Shown: one piece after another, positions 8,631 through 20,487 of the stretch
Layout: every line of letters begins with the position of its first letter
How positions within the stretch are numbered: position 1 is the stretch's first letter
Assembly: GCF_900116205.1 (NCBI RefSeq)
Contig: NZ_FOZS01000004.1
Coordinates: 402,895-466,894, forward strand
Source of the DNA: Halostagnicola kamekurae
GTDB lineage: Archaea > Halobacteriota > Halobacteria > Halobacteriales > Natrialbaceae
DNA: 64,000 nt
Direction: 5' to 3'
The notes under the pieces: model-generated
Seen by the model: only the letters and a program-made list of their open reading frames with translations
Database searches by the model: none
Told to the model about the DNA's origin: nothing
Position numbers and translations under genes: made by a program

Positions 8631-8657
8631 CCGAGCGAGTACACAACGAAATCACCC

Positions 8658-9548
8658 ATGGAGCCAAATACAGACACACCACAGGCAGTAAGCGTCGTTA
8701 TTCTCAAAGGTGGCGTCGGAAAATCGACGACGTCGATGAACCTCGCCCGACAGCTCTCGGAGCGCGGTAAAACGTTGTTCGCGGATCTCGATCCGAACGG
8801 CCACGCGACTAACGGATTGGGATACGAAAAAGCGTATCAAAGCGAGACGAACCTCGGCGACGTAATTCTCGAGGGGAACGCCACGCCCGGTGATATCATA
8901 CGGTCGACCGATCACGGGTTCGATCTCCTCCCGTCGTCGAATACGCTCGAGGACGTCGAAAAGGACCTGGCCGGGGCGATGCAAGGCTCGGCCAGAGTCA
9001 AATCGAAAATCGTCGACCCGCTACTGGGCGAGGAGTACGACTACGTGGTGTTCGACTGCCCCGCGTACCCCGGCATGCTCAACAACAACGCGCTCGTGGC
9101 GACGGGAAACGTCATGATACCGATCGAACCCGGCTCGAGCGCTATCGGCGGATACAAACGGACGATGGAACGGCTCATCGAGCCGGCCCGCGAATACATC
9201 GACGTCGACGTGTTGGCGGTGGTGCCGAACAAACTCTCCGATCGGATCGACCAGCAGACCGAAGACCGGGAACTGCTCGAGAACCTGAATACGGCGAGCT
9301 ACGAGGTTAACGACGGCCAACCGCTGCAGGAAGTCGTTCCATCGTTCGCCCGCATTACGGCTGCGGAGTTCGACCGCATCGACGCCGGTGAGATGCAGGC
9401 ACCGAAACCCGGAATTCGACATCGATCTGCGCTGTCGCGTTCACTCCAGGAAAACCAACCGTTGCAGGAGTACGACCCGGAGAGCGACCAAATCGAACAC
9501 TATCGCGAGCTCGCCGATATCGTCGCGAACGGAGGGGTCGACGCATGA
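8658..9548 (+). CDS. parA: ParA/MinD/Soj-type partition ATPase
   Basis: A 296-residue cytoplasmic ATPase that in related systems binds nonspecific DNA as an ATP dimer and moves a partner-bound DNA site. The deviant Walker A (KGGVGKST, residues 17-24) carries the signature lysine. Walker A-prime follows as ADLDPNGHATNGLG near 42-55, and Walker B-like FDCPAYPG near 131, with Ala-Tyr in place of the common Pro-Ser. The start was set at ATG 8658 because an upstream in-frame ATG (8604) would run through the palindrome. The downstream gene overlaps by four bases (ATGA), so the two are translationally coupled. Confidence 0.9.
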   Translation: MEPNTDTPQAVSVVILKGGVGKSTTSMNLARQLSERGKTLFADLDPNGHATNGLGYEKAYQSETNLGDVILEGNATPGDIIRSTDHGFDLLPSSNTLEDVEKDLAGAMQGSARVKSKIVDPLLGEEYDYVVFDCPAYPGMLNNNALVATGNVMIPIEPGSSAIGGYKRTMERLIEPAREYIDVDVLAVVPNKLSDRIDQQTEDRELLENLNTASYEVNDGQPLQEVVPSFARITAAEFDRIDAGEMQAPKPGIRHRSALSRSLQENQPLQEYDPESDQIEHYRELADIVANGGVDA

Positions 9549-10012
9549 GTAACCCGTTCGACGATCTCGATAGCGACGACGACGGGAACGTCGACGGTGG
9601 AAACGTTGACGACGGGAACATTGACGCCGGAACCACGGAACAAACGACCAACCCGACCGGTGAACCCGCTACGGAATCCGCTTCGACAACTCAAACGGCG
9701 AAACAAGCGACGAAACCCCAAACGACGGGCGAAGAACAGAAGTCACCATCAGCGGAGGCGACGTCGCCCGCAGACGCGGGACCGGGATTCGAATACAGCG
9801 ACGTTCGCCAGAAGCCGCTGTACGCGCGCGATGAAACGTGGAACGAACTCGAGGACAAACTCGGGATCGAGGTCACACCGGAGCTTCGGCGGATGGAGAT
9901 TCGGGACGAAGAAACTCGTGAAGTCCATGACGCTATACTCAAAGTCGCGCTAGAGCACATCGACGAGGTCCCTGAGCAGATCCACAGGACGCGAGAGGAT
10001 TCGCTCGAGTGA
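9545..10012 (+). CDS. ParA-coupled partner protein with disordered acidic N-terminus
   Basis: A 155-residue protein translated from an ATG overlapping the parA stop. Residues 1-80 are disordered, starting with degenerate repeats of the type D-G-N-V-D-D-G-N and continuing in Thr/Glu/Pro/Gln-rich sequence. Residues 80-155 are a compact, probably helical domain (ARDETWNELEDKLGIE through RTREDSLE). By position it is the DNA-binding adaptor or ParA regulator of the cassette, in the place of ParB. No ParB nuclease motif or clear helix-turn-helix is visible. The role is inferred from coupling and size only. Confidence 0.75.
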   Translation: MSNPFDDLDSDDDGNVDGGNVDDGNIDAGTTEQTTNPTGEPATESASTTQTAKQATKPQTTGEEQKSPSAEATSPADAGPGFEYSDVRQKPLYARDETWNELEDKLGIEVTPELRRMEIRDEETREVHDAILKVALEHIDEVPEQIHRTREDSLE

Positions 10013-10200
10013 CGGGCATCCGGGAGAGCGTCTCTCGATCCAAAAGTTGAGGCGCTGATAATTCGGATTTCGATCGACTTCGAAGTCGACGAGCCCATTT
10101 TCGAACCGATTGACAACCGTTTGATCGTAGATAGTGCGCACTCGTCTCGCTAATGATCGATGTCTATTACGTCCGTAACCAACACTCCGTATAGCGTCGG

Positions 10201-11064
10201 TCAGACCTCGCGAAACGGACCGAGACGGGTTCCGTCGAGGAGGAACGCCTCCCCGTCTGCGATACCGTCCGGAAGAAACGGCGCGAGAAACGACTGCCCG
10301 GGAACGTTCACCCACGTCCCGCCGACTAGATCGTTGAAGGCGGGTATTCCAACCATTCGAGGCGGTTCGCCAGTATCGAGCCACGAGAGGTCTCGATACT
10401 CCTCGCGGGCGGCGAACGGTTTCGGATCGAGTCGGCCGCGGAGCCAGATCGGTTCTACGCGAGCACCGCCGACCTCGTCCTCGAGTCGGATACAGGGATG
10501 TTCGTGACCGAAACAGACAACCTCCGCCTCGAGCACGTCGGCTGACGGCCAAGTGTGGCCGTGACAGACGCCGAGCGGACCCAGTCGAACGCCGGTTCCG
10601 GCGTGAATATCGAGGCGAGCGGAGTGACTCTCGCTTCCGATAACGTCGACGACGCCTGGGTCGTCGTGCTCGCTCGAGTCGGCCTCGAGCCACGTTTCGA
10701 TCGCCCCGTCGTGATTGCCCTTGACGAGGGTGACCGACACCGAATCGAGGACCGATTCGAGTAAGACCTCGAGTTCGCCGCGTTCGGCGCCGCCCGGTTC
10801 GCCGATGGCGTGCATCAAATCACCGCAGACGACAAGTCGGTCGACCCCAGTTCGTTCGAGCAACTCGAGCAACCGTTCCCGGCGGTCGGGCGCCTGGCTC
10901 GGAACGTCGACGCCCCGTTCGTACCGCAGTCCGGCTTCGTAGCCGGCGTGGTAATCCGCGATCACGAGCGCCCGTTCGTCCGGGAGCGTTGCCACCGCTG
11001 CCGGAGCTCCCGGAATCGGCTCGAGAATCGGCGCGTCGGAATCGTGCCGGGGTGGTGTGTCCAT
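10201..11064 (-). CDS. rpe: RPA-operon calcineurin-like phosphoesterase
   Basis: A 287-residue metallophosphoesterase. The metal-binding blocks are in order: DYHAG (near residue 36), GDLMH (near 81), GNHD (near 117), GHTW (near 170) and GHEHP (near 187). The family cleaves phosphoester bonds with a two-metal centre. It lies 30 bases after the COG3390 gene and on the same strand as rpa, which matches the rpa-rpap-rpe arrangement known in Haloferax volcanii. A role in processing nucleic-acid ends at RPA-coated DNA is plausible but not shown. Confidence 0.88.
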   Translation of the reverse strand: MDTPPRHDSDAPILEPIPGAPAAVATLPDERALVIADYHAGYEAGLRYERGVDVPSQAPDRRERLLELLERTGVDRLVVCGDLMHAIGEPGGAERGELEVLLESVLDSVSVTLVKGNHDGAIETWLEADSSEHDDPGVVDVIGSESHSARLDIHAGTGVRLGPLGVCHGHTWPSADVLEAEVVCFGHEHPCIRLEDEVGGARVEPIWLRGRLDPKPFAAREEYRDLSWLDTGEPPRMVGIPAFNDLVGGTWVNVPGQSFLAPFLPDGIADGEAFLLDGTRLGPFREV

Positions 11065-11094
11065 TCAGAAAAGAGGATTTGCGAGCGGGTCGAC

Positions 11095-12918
11095 TCAGAT
11101 CGCTTTGAGCGTTTCGTCGTCGGGTTCGTAACACTGACCGCCCATCAGCGCGTCCTGAATCGCGTCCTCGACGGCGTCGGGAGCCGCGCCCGTCTCGTCG
11201 ACGACGGACGAGACGACCGTCGATCGGTCCGCGCCGTCGCCGTCGTCGAGCCGATTCATCGTTTCGATGACCTGGGCCTGAACGTCGATCGGTTCGTCGG
11301 GTTCGGCGGCTTCGTCGACCGATTCTGCCGCCTGCTCCGTGTCGGTCGTGCTCTCGGACTGTGCGTCGGCGTCGGTTTGGTCGTCCTCCGCGAGCGACTC
11401 TACAGAGTCCGATCGTGCCGACTCGTCTCCCTCAGATTGTTCGGCCGGTTCTGAGGCGGCTTCTTCCCGTTCGACCGAATCACTGTCGACGTCGATGTCG
11501 GCCGATCCGGGTTCGTCGACTTCGGCTCCGGTCGAAAACTCCGTTCCGAACTCGGCCTCGAGTTCTTCGCGTTCTTCGTCGTCCATCTCGTACATACCCT
11601 CGTCGAATCCGTCGCTATCGAAATCGCCGAGGTCACCGTCCGAAGCGTCGTCAGAATCGGACTCCGTACTGATCTCGGTGCTTGAGGCCTCGCCGTCGGA
11701 CTCACTAGCGCTTGTGGCTTCGTCGAGTTCGGTCGTAACGTCGCTTTCGACGGTCGTCTGCTCGCCGGTTGAACCGTCACCCGAAGTCTGACTCTCGGCG
11801 ACAGCCGATCTCCCGTCCGACTCGGTCGCACTCTCGGCATCCGCTGGCACTTCCGTCGCGTCCGCCGTCGGATCGGTACCGTCAGTATCCGTACTCGAAT
11901 CTCGAGCGGTCTGCGCAGCGGCCGGTTCGTCATCGGTGAGCGTATCGTCGGTCGGTTCGTCACCGATCGGTTCGTGAGTGGCCTGTTCGTCATCGGTCGG
12001 CGACGATTCGCCCGAAAGCGTCGCCGTCTCGGGCTCCGATCCGGTCGCCGAACCGACGACCTCGTCCGTAGACTCCTGACCCGACGCCGAGGCCGTCGAC
12101 ACAGCCGGTTCGTCCGCGGGTTCTCTCTCAGCGTCCGGAGAGTCTGCGAGGTGGGTTTCCAGGCTCGAGGCGTCAATATCGACAGTTCCGGCTGCCGCGA
12201 TTTCCTCGAACGATCGACTGTCGGGCGCCGTCTCGTTCGGTCGGGCGTCGAACTCGGCCGCGTCCTCCCGGTCCCCGGCGATGACCTCGAGGGCCGCAAC
12301 CGATCGATCGCGGAGTCCCTCGAGATAGGTCGGCGTGGTTCCGTAGTGACCCTGTGCGAGCGAGATGCCCTGTGCGAGCGGGTCGTCGACACCAGCTTCG
12401 ACGAGGGCATCGCGGAGGCCGGATCCGCGGGCGTCGATACCCGACGCCGCGGCGTACGCGTCGATCCGTTCGATCGTCTGTTCAGCCGCGCTCGCGACCC
12501 AGCGGTCGCGCGTCTCGGCGTCGACCGTGGCGATGCTCTCCGGGCGGACCGACGTGTAGACCCGTTCCGAGTCCTCGGGCTGGAAGGTCCGCGCTTTCCC
12601 CGTGATCGCGACGAACTCGGGCGGGTCGAGCTGTTCTAACGCGGCGAGTTCGTCTGGCTGATACTGACCAGCATAGACGACGAACGCGCCCGTGGGGTCG
12701 ACGACGCGAGCCCGGAGCATCTCATCGTTGACCGGCGAGACTTCCGTGAGCGTCCCGACGACGAACAGGCGGTTGAGCCGCGCGCCCGTCGGCGTGATGA
12801 CGTAGTTCGGTGCGCGCTCCTCGTCGCTCTCGGCGTGCGAGAGCGTCGCGTCGTCGTACTCGGTCGCGAACAGGCGGTAGGCGATCTCCCTGTTCGGTCG
12901 CGGGGATTCGGCGCTCAT
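11095..12918 (-). CDS. COG3390 RPA-associated protein with long acidic linker
   Basis: A 607-residue protein. Residues about 1-150 form an OB-fold domain (NYVITPTGARLNRLFVVGTL onward). Residues about 240-520 are a low-complexity Ser/Thr/Asp/Glu tract with almost no hydrophobic residues. Residues about 545-607 form a helical, winged-helix-like end (NRLDDGDGADRSTVVSSVVD). COG3390 proteins are partners of archaeal RPA. Its ATG overlaps the rpa stop (ATGA), so translation is coupled. The acidic linker may mimic DNA or recruit partners. Confidence 0.87.
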   Translation of the reverse strand: MSAESPRPNREIAYRLFATEYDDATLSHAESDEERAPNYVITPTGARLNRLFVVGTLTEVSPVNDEMLRARVVDPTGAFVVYAGQYQPDELAALEQLDPPEFVAITGKARTFQPEDSERVYTSVRPESIATVDAETRDRWVASAAEQTIERIDAYAAASGIDARGSGLRDALVEAGVDDPLAQGISLAQGHYGTTPTYLEGLRDRSVAALEVIAGDREDAAEFDARPNETAPDSRSFEEIAAAGTVDIDASSLETHLADSPDAEREPADEPAVSTASASGQESTDEVVGSATGSEPETATLSGESSPTDDEQATHEPIGDEPTDDTLTDDEPAAAQTARDSSTDTDGTDPTADATEVPADAESATESDGRSAVAESQTSGDGSTGEQTTVESDVTTELDEATSASESDGEASSTEISTESDSDDASDGDLGDFDSDGFDEGMYEMDDEEREELEAEFGTEFSTGAEVDEPGSADIDVDSDSVEREEAASEPAEQSEGDESARSDSVESLAEDDQTDADAQSESTTDTEQAAESVDEAAEPDEPIDVQAQVIETMNRLDDGDGADRSTVVSSVVDETGAAPDAVEDAIQDALMGGQCYEPDDETLKAI

Positions 12919-14189
12919 GCTCTCACCTCCGCGAGAACGTCGGTCGCACGGGTCGCCGGATCCGCGTCGCTCTCCTCAAAGCGCTCGGCGTCGAGGTTTG
13001 CGCCGTACTCGTCAACCGACAGATGACCGCGGATGGAGTACTCCCGGCCGACGATCTTCTCCCGGATCGTATCCGCGACGACCTCCTGATCCATGGCCTC
13101 GCGGGCCTGCTCGAGGGCGTCCTCGAGGGTCCCCTCGTAGACCTGTTCGGTCAGTTCGTCGTCGAGGATGACGGTGACTGCGCCCGTCCCGTCGTCGAGG
13201 ATCGCCTTGACGCGCAGATCGTCGACGCCCTCGACGGAGCCGTGCGTTCGGCACTGTCCCTTCTGGACGACGCGGTTACACTCCGGACAGCGCTGAATCA
13301 ATCCGGACCCGTCGCGGACGGCGAGGACGTTCCCCACCAGTTCGACGTCGTAGACGCCGCCGGTCGCGACGGCCTCGCCGACCCCCATCGTGGTCGTGTC
13401 GGTCCCGACCTCGACGTCGGTCTCGAGCGTCGAGACGACCGAAAACTCCGAGACGTTGACCTCCGGAACGCCGCGGAACTCGCGGACGTACGCGTTCTCG
13501 ATACGAACCGAGACGCCGGGTTCGATCGCGGGATCGGGGTCCCAGCAGGTGAAGGGGAGGCGTCCCGATTCGTCGCCCAGGACGCCGCTGAGTATTTCAG
13601 TTTCGCCGTCGCGGCCGTCAATCGTCCGCCGCTCGGACTCGAGGATTTGCACGTCGACCGTCACCGCTCGGTCGCCGGTTTCTACGTCTGCAATCGACGC
13701 TTCGCCCCCGATTTCGAAGGGGACTTCGAGCGATTCCTCTACGAACGAAAGGGACGTACTCTCGCCGAGGTTGAGTTCGGGTTCGCCGTCCCACTCTCTG
13801 ACACTGGCGTTGCCCGCGGTGATCGCATCGCCCGCTGAGAGGCCGAAGTCCTCCCAGGCGGTGTAGTCGATCGCTCCCGTTTCGTCCGCCAGTCGCCCCT
13901 CGACGATGACGTGATCGTCGCCCTGATATCGGATCGAGCGTTCGCCCGCGGTCAGGACGACGGCGGTGACCGTGACGTTGCCATCGTCGGTCGTGATGTT
14001 GCCGATATCTTTCGACGACGGCGTTCCGCCGCCACCGCCGGTATCGTCGCCGTACTTTCGTCGAAGGCTCTGTTTTGCCTCGTCGATCGGAACGCTGTAC
14101 TCCACCAGGTTCTGCAGGTCCGCTTTGACCTCCTCTTTGTCAATACCGAGATCGGAGGCGAGATCCTCGGCATGGTTATCGAGTTCCAT
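12915..14189 (-). CDS. rpa: Single-stranded DNA-binding protein RPA (OB-fold, zinc finger)
   Basis: A 424-residue replication protein A that coats single-stranded DNA in replication and repair. The N-terminus has a short helical module (DLASDLGIDKEEVKADLQNL). Three OB folds follow, and a zinc finger near residues 295-312 is formed by CPEC and CRTH. The start was set at the ATG at 14189 (MELDNHAEDL); the extension upstream is basic and unlike the family. A TATA-like CTTTTTAG lies about 28 bases before this ATG. First gene of the rpa, COG3390, phosphoesterase operon. Confidence 0.93.
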   Translation of the reverse strand: MELDNHAEDLASDLGIDKEEVKADLQNLVEYSVPIDEAKQSLRRKYGDDTGGGGGTPSSKDIGNITTDDGNVTVTAVVLTAGERSIRYQGDDHVIVEGRLADETGAIDYTAWEDFGLSAGDAITAGNASVREWDGEPELNLGESTSLSFVEESLEVPFEIGGEASIADVETGDRAVTVDVQILESERRTIDGRDGETEILSGVLGDESGRLPFTCWDPDPAIEPGVSVRIENAYVREFRGVPEVNVSEFSVVSTLETDVEVGTDTTTMGVGEAVATGGVYDVELVGNVLAVRDGSGLIQRCPECNRVVQKGQCRTHGSVEGVDDLRVKAILDDGTGAVTVILDDELTEQVYEGTLEDALEQAREAMDQEVVADTIREKIVGREYSIRGHLSVDEYGANLDAERFEESDADPATRATDVLAEVRA

Positions 14190-14369
14190 CACCGGATGCT
14201 TCGAGTGGGGGGCTAAAAAGCGTTCCCGCAATAGAGTGAAAGTGAACGGGCGACGAATCGGGATCATGCGGCGACCTCCGAGACCGCTCGTCAATCAGCG
14301 CGGGTTAATAATATATTGGGAGTTTTCTAGTAAGGATTTGTGGTAAAACGCCGTTTTATAGCAGATGGA

Positions 14370-14376
14370 TTAATAA
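14370..14376 (+). promoter_or_regulatory. TATA-like element of the P1B ATPase gene
   Basis: TTAATAA centred about 28 bases before ATG 14401, the spacing expected for a leaderless haloarchaeal transcript. A second AT-rich stretch (TTTTATA) lies at about 14354-14360. No Shine-Dalgarno site precedes the ATG. Confidence 0.5.
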
Positions 14377-14400
14377 GGTTGTGACCACTATCGAGTAGTA

Positions 14401-17058
<2,658 letters not shown>

Positions 17059-17473
17059 ACCGCTCGAGCGAATCCGGAAATAGATCGCTCGAATGAGACG
17101 CGTTGGATAGCAATAGTCGGTTACACGTCGAGTCACGTACGCTCCGGACGGATCTGAACTTTTAGGCCATCTCGAGAATCGCAGCGCTTGAGTCGCTGGA
17201 TCTTTCTTTGAGTTGGTGGAGAATAGTGAGTTGAAAGTTTTAATGTTTTCTCTCTTAGTGGAGATAGCTGGGAGCGGATATTCGGTATGACCGGGTTTCT
17301 CGAGCCCTCGATAGTGGCTGTGACAACCAGGTTCTTGCGCTCTCAAAAAGAGTCGCGGACACGAGAAAACAAACGGAGGGCGCTCTACCAGTTGCCCTCA
17401 AGTTCAAGAAGAGCCTCGAAAGAGCAAACAGCGCGTCAACGGACTCCCGCGAGTTCACTCGAGCGGCGATCGA
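17059..17473. other. Intergenic region between convergent genes
   Basis: About 415 bases between the P1B ATPase stop and the oligopeptide ATPase stop. It holds an AT-rich stretch at 17230-17262 (GAAAGTTTTAATGTTTTCTC) that could act as a terminator or promoter. No frame has convincing coding character; the short ORFs here are Ser/Arg-rich. Confidence 0.4.
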
Positions 17474-19570
17474 TCACCCATCGAGGTCGTGCTCGCCGAC
17501 CGCTATATCGTCGTTCGAAGCCGACGAATCAGTCGCGATCGATTCCGTCTCGTCCGTCGGGAAGTAACACGCTGCACGGTGTGTCTCGTCTCCCGTCGCG
17601 TCGATTCCCGGTTCGCTCTCTCGGCACGACTCCTTGGCTTTCGGACACCGCGGGGCGAACGCACAGCCGGACGGGAGATCGACCGGGTCCGGTGGCTCGC
17701 CCTCGAGCAAAACTCGTGTTCGATCCGCCGTTGGATCCTTTTCCGGCGCAGCAGACAACAGCGACGCGGTGTATGGATGCTTGGGTTGGGTCGCGAGACT
17801 GTCGATCTCTCCCTCTTCGATGACGCGCCCGAGGTACATGATCGCGAGCCGATCTGACACTTGCGTCAGGCTCGCCAGGTCGTGGGAGATGTAGATGATC
17901 CCGATATCCTCGGTGTCGGCCAGTTCTCGGAGCAAGTTCAACAGGTTGACTTTAAGAGACACGTCCAGCATCGAGGCGGGTTCGTCACAGATCAGGAAGT
18001 CCGGATCCAGAACGAGCGCCTTCGCGACTGCGACGCGCTGGCGCTGGCCGCCGGAGAGTTCGTGTGGATACTGGTCGAGGAACTCGTCGGCGGGTGTGAG
18101 CCCCACCGTCTCCAACGTTTCGACGATCGCGCGTTCTTTCTGGTCGGTTCGATAGTCGTGGATCGAAAGCGGTTCACCGACGAGTTGGCGAACGGTGTGG
18201 CGAGGGTTCAGCGAATCGAACGGATCCTGGAAGATGATCTGGACGTTTCGCCGGAACTCCTGTAGATTCCCGTCCTGATAGTACTCGTAGGACTCGCCAT
18301 CGAACGTTAGTTCACCACCGGTCGGGTCCTCGAGTAAGGCGATTGTTTCGCCGAGCGTGGACTTCCCGCAGCCGCTCTCGCCAGCGACGCCGAGGACTTC
18401 GGATCGACGGACCGAGATCGAGATGCCGTCGACGGCCTTGACGTACTCGGGGTCAGTTCCGCGAATTTTGTCGAGCAGCGATTGGCTCTGTCCGTAGTGT
18501 TTCTCCAGCTCGTCGGTCTCGAGAATTACCTCGCCGCGGTCCGAATCGGTTGCGGTAGTTTCGGGGAGATCCCACGTCTCAGGTTCGGTAGCCGTCCGTC
18601 GCATCTGTGCGGCCTCCTTGACGCGGTGACAGGCCGACCGGTGATTTCGATTCGGCAGATCGACTGGGTCCGGGTGCGATTCGCGACACGCATCCGTTTC
18701 GAACGGACAGCGGTCTCGAAACACACAGGCGTTCGGTTCCTGGTTTAGATTCGGTGGCGAGCCGGGGATCGAAACAGGATCGACGTCATCTGTCTCGATT
18801 TCGGGGAACGAGTTTTTCAACCCCATCGTGTAGGGGTTAGTCGGATCGACCAGCACGTTTTCGACGCTGCCCTGTTCCATTACCTTGCCGCCGTAGAGAA
18901 TCGATAGCTCGTCGCAGGTTTCGGCGATGACACCGATCTCGTGCGTGATCAACAACAGCGAGCTATCCATTCGCTCTTGAATCTCGAGGATCTTGTCGAT
19001 GATCTTGTCCTGAACGATGACGTCTAACCCGGTCGTCGGTTCGTCCGCGATGATCAGGTCGGGTTCTAGCGCGAGCGCCATCGCGATGGTGACCCGCTGG
19101 CGCATCCCGCCGGAGAACTCGTGTGGATAATCGTCGGTCCGATCGGGATCCAGGCCCACGATTTCGAACAGTTCGCGGACGCGATCCTGTGCTTTCGCAT
19201 CCGTGACGTTTCGGTGCGTGTGGATCGCCTGTGCGATCTGGTCGCCGGTCGGCATCACCGGATCGAGCGAGTCCATCGCGCTCTGTGGGATGTAGGCGAT
19301 GTCCTCCCAGAGGATATCGCGGAGTTCGCCATTGGAAAGCGAAGTGAGATCCGTTCCATCGAACTCGATCGTTCCGTGCTCGACCGTTCCATTGCCTGGG
19401 AGCAATCCAAGCAACGCCTCCGCGACCGTGGACTTTCCGGAGCCGGACTCGCCGGCGAGACCGTAGTTGATCCCCTCCTCAATCGCAAAGGAGACGTCGT
19501 TGACGGCGTGGACTGGTTCGTCGTCGGTCTCGTACGTGACTTTGAGGTCTTCGACTTGGAGTAGCGTCAT
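17474..19570 (-). CDS. Fused OppD-OppF oligopeptide/dipeptide ABC transporter ATPase
   Basis: A 698-residue protein with two complete ABC cassettes that power peptide-family import. The first has Walker A GESGSGKST (40-48) and signature FSGGMRQR (152-159), and ends with an OppD-type Cys-rich tail (RDRCPFETDAC). The second has Walker A GESGCGKST near 395, signature LSGGQRQR near 506, and its own tail (PRCPKAKESC). The two are separate subunits in most bacteria. The ATG at 19570 overlaps the stop of the upstream permease; the 37 residues upstream of it are unlike the family. Last gene of the operon. Confidence 0.92.
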   Translation of the reverse strand: MTLLQVEDLKVTYETDDEPVHAVNDVSFAIEEGINYGLAGESGSGKSTVAEALLGLLPGNGTVEHGTIEFDGTDLTSLSNGELRDILWEDIAYIPQSAMDSLDPVMPTGDQIAQAIHTHRNVTDAKAQDRVRELFEIVGLDPDRTDDYPHEFSGGMRQRVTIAMALALEPDLIIADEPTTGLDVIVQDKIIDKILEIQERMDSSLLLITHEIGVIAETCDELSILYGGKVMEQGSVENVLVDPTNPYTMGLKNSFPEIETDDVDPVSIPGSPPNLNQEPNACVFRDRCPFETDACRESHPDPVDLPNRNHRSACHRVKEAAQMRRTATEPETWDLPETTATDSDRGEVILETDELEKHYGQSQSLLDKIRGTDPEYVKAVDGISISVRRSEVLGVAGESGCGKSTLGETIALLEDPTGGELTFDGESYEYYQDGNLQEFRRNVQIIFQDPFDSLNPRHTVRQLVGEPLSIHDYRTDQKERAIVETLETVGLTPADEFLDQYPHELSGGQRQRVAVAKALVLDPDFLICDEPASMLDVSLKVNLLNLLRELADTEDIGIIYISHDLASLTQVSDRLAIMYLGRVIEEGEIDSLATQPKHPYTASLLSAAPEKDPTADRTRVLLEGEPPDPVDLPSGCAFAPRCPKAKESCRESEPGIDATGDETHRAACYFPTDETESIATDSSASNDDIAVGEHDLDG

Positions 19571-20487
19571 TGGTCTGTCTGAATTTCTGGATTGATGACT
19601 TCCTCGTAGGCGCGGCCGATGAGGAACACCGAGGTAGTTATCGCGGCGATACCGATCGCGGGCGGCAACACCCACCACCACGCGACGCGCATGTTGCCCG
19701 AGGCGAACACCTGTCGAAGCATCCGACCCCAGCTCGTCATCGTCGGGTCACCGAACCCGAGGAAGGCGAGACTCGCCTGCGCAGCGATCGCCCAGGCGAC
19801 CCCGTAAGCGGTGTACAGGAATCCGATTGGCAACACGTTCGGCGCAACGTGGTAGACCATCGTCCGAAGATTGCTCGCACCGCTAGCTCGAGCCGATTTG
19901 ACGAACGTGCGTTCACGAACCGAGAGCACCTCCGAACGGACGACTCGAGCCGGCATTTTCCAGAGGAACGCAGCGATGATAGCCGTTATCAGCCAGATGT
20001 TTGGCGTCATGAACGTGAGCAACAGCAACGCCATCGGCATGAACGGCAGCGAGAAGGTGAGGTCCGTCAAGCGCATCAACACTTCGTCGACCCACCCGCC
20101 GTAGTACCCGCTGACGACGCCGACCGTAAACCCGAGTGCGCCGGTCCCGAACCCGCCGAACAGACCGACGATGAGCGTCGGCCGTGCGCCGGCGAGGAAC
20201 TGACTCAGTACGTCCTTTCCGTAGGAGGTCGTCCCGAAAAACGCCTCAGCGCTCGGGGCCGAGAGTCGAAGGACGGACCCGCCGTCACCGCGGACGGTGT
20301 GTGCGATCGGTTCATGTGGAGCCAGAAGCGGCCCGAATAGCCCGAGGAACACGAACGTGGAAACGATGATCATGCTCGCGAACGCGAGCGGATCCCGTCG
20401 CAGGAACGCGAACTGATTCCGGAGGGTCGTCCACAGGGCGTCGATTCGGCTGTACACCGCTGCTTTTGGCGTCGTTTCGGTACTCAC
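19567..20487 (-). CDS. OppC/DppC-type ABC permease
   Basis: A 306-residue inner membrane permease of the peptide/nickel (family 5) type. It has a cytoplasmic N-terminus, one hydrophobic helix near residues 35-55 and a cluster of five from about 95. The EAA loop that contacts the ATPase is visible as RASGASNLRTMVYHVAPNVL. It overlaps the OppB stop upstream and the ATPase start downstream by four bases each, so the three are translationally coupled. Confidence 0.92.
   Translation of the reverse strand: MSTETTPKAAVYSRIDALWTTLRNQFAFLRRDPLAFASMIIVSTFVFLGLFGPLLAPHEPIAHTVRGDGGSVLRLSAPSAEAFFGTTSYGKDVLSQFLAGARPTLIVGLFGGFGTGALGFTVGVVSGYYGGWVDEVLMRLTDLTFSLPFMPMALLLLTFMTPNIWLITAIIAAFLWKMPARVVRSEVLSVRERTFVKSARASGASNLRTMVYHVAPNVLPIGFLYTAYGVAWAIAAQASLAFLGFGDPTMTSWGRMLRQVFASGNMRVAWWWVLPPAIGIAAITTSVFLIGRAYEEVINPEIQTDQ

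Larger units (their letters stand above)
7505..8657. other. Repeat-rich noncoding region upstream of parA (candidate centromere/operator)
   Basis: About 1.15 kb without a convincing gene. It contains many short ATAGG/CCTAT motifs in both orientations, the 13-mer CTATTGTATCTAT twice (7704-7716 and 8471-8483), a 12-bp palindrome GAGTAGCTACTC near 7670-7681, a hairpin at 7770-7791 (CTCTACCA, TGGTAGAG) and a purine-rich top strand at about 8260-8460. It ends in a perfect 18-bp palindrome just before parA. Such clustering fits a partition site or replication/copy-control region; no Orc1/Cdc6 or Rep gene is nearby. Confidence 0.5.

Noticed and set aside
17255..17458. 67-codon minus frame between the convergent ATPase genes
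   Set aside because: Ser/Arg-rich, no start signal; it overlaps the AT-rich stretch that is more likely a terminator.
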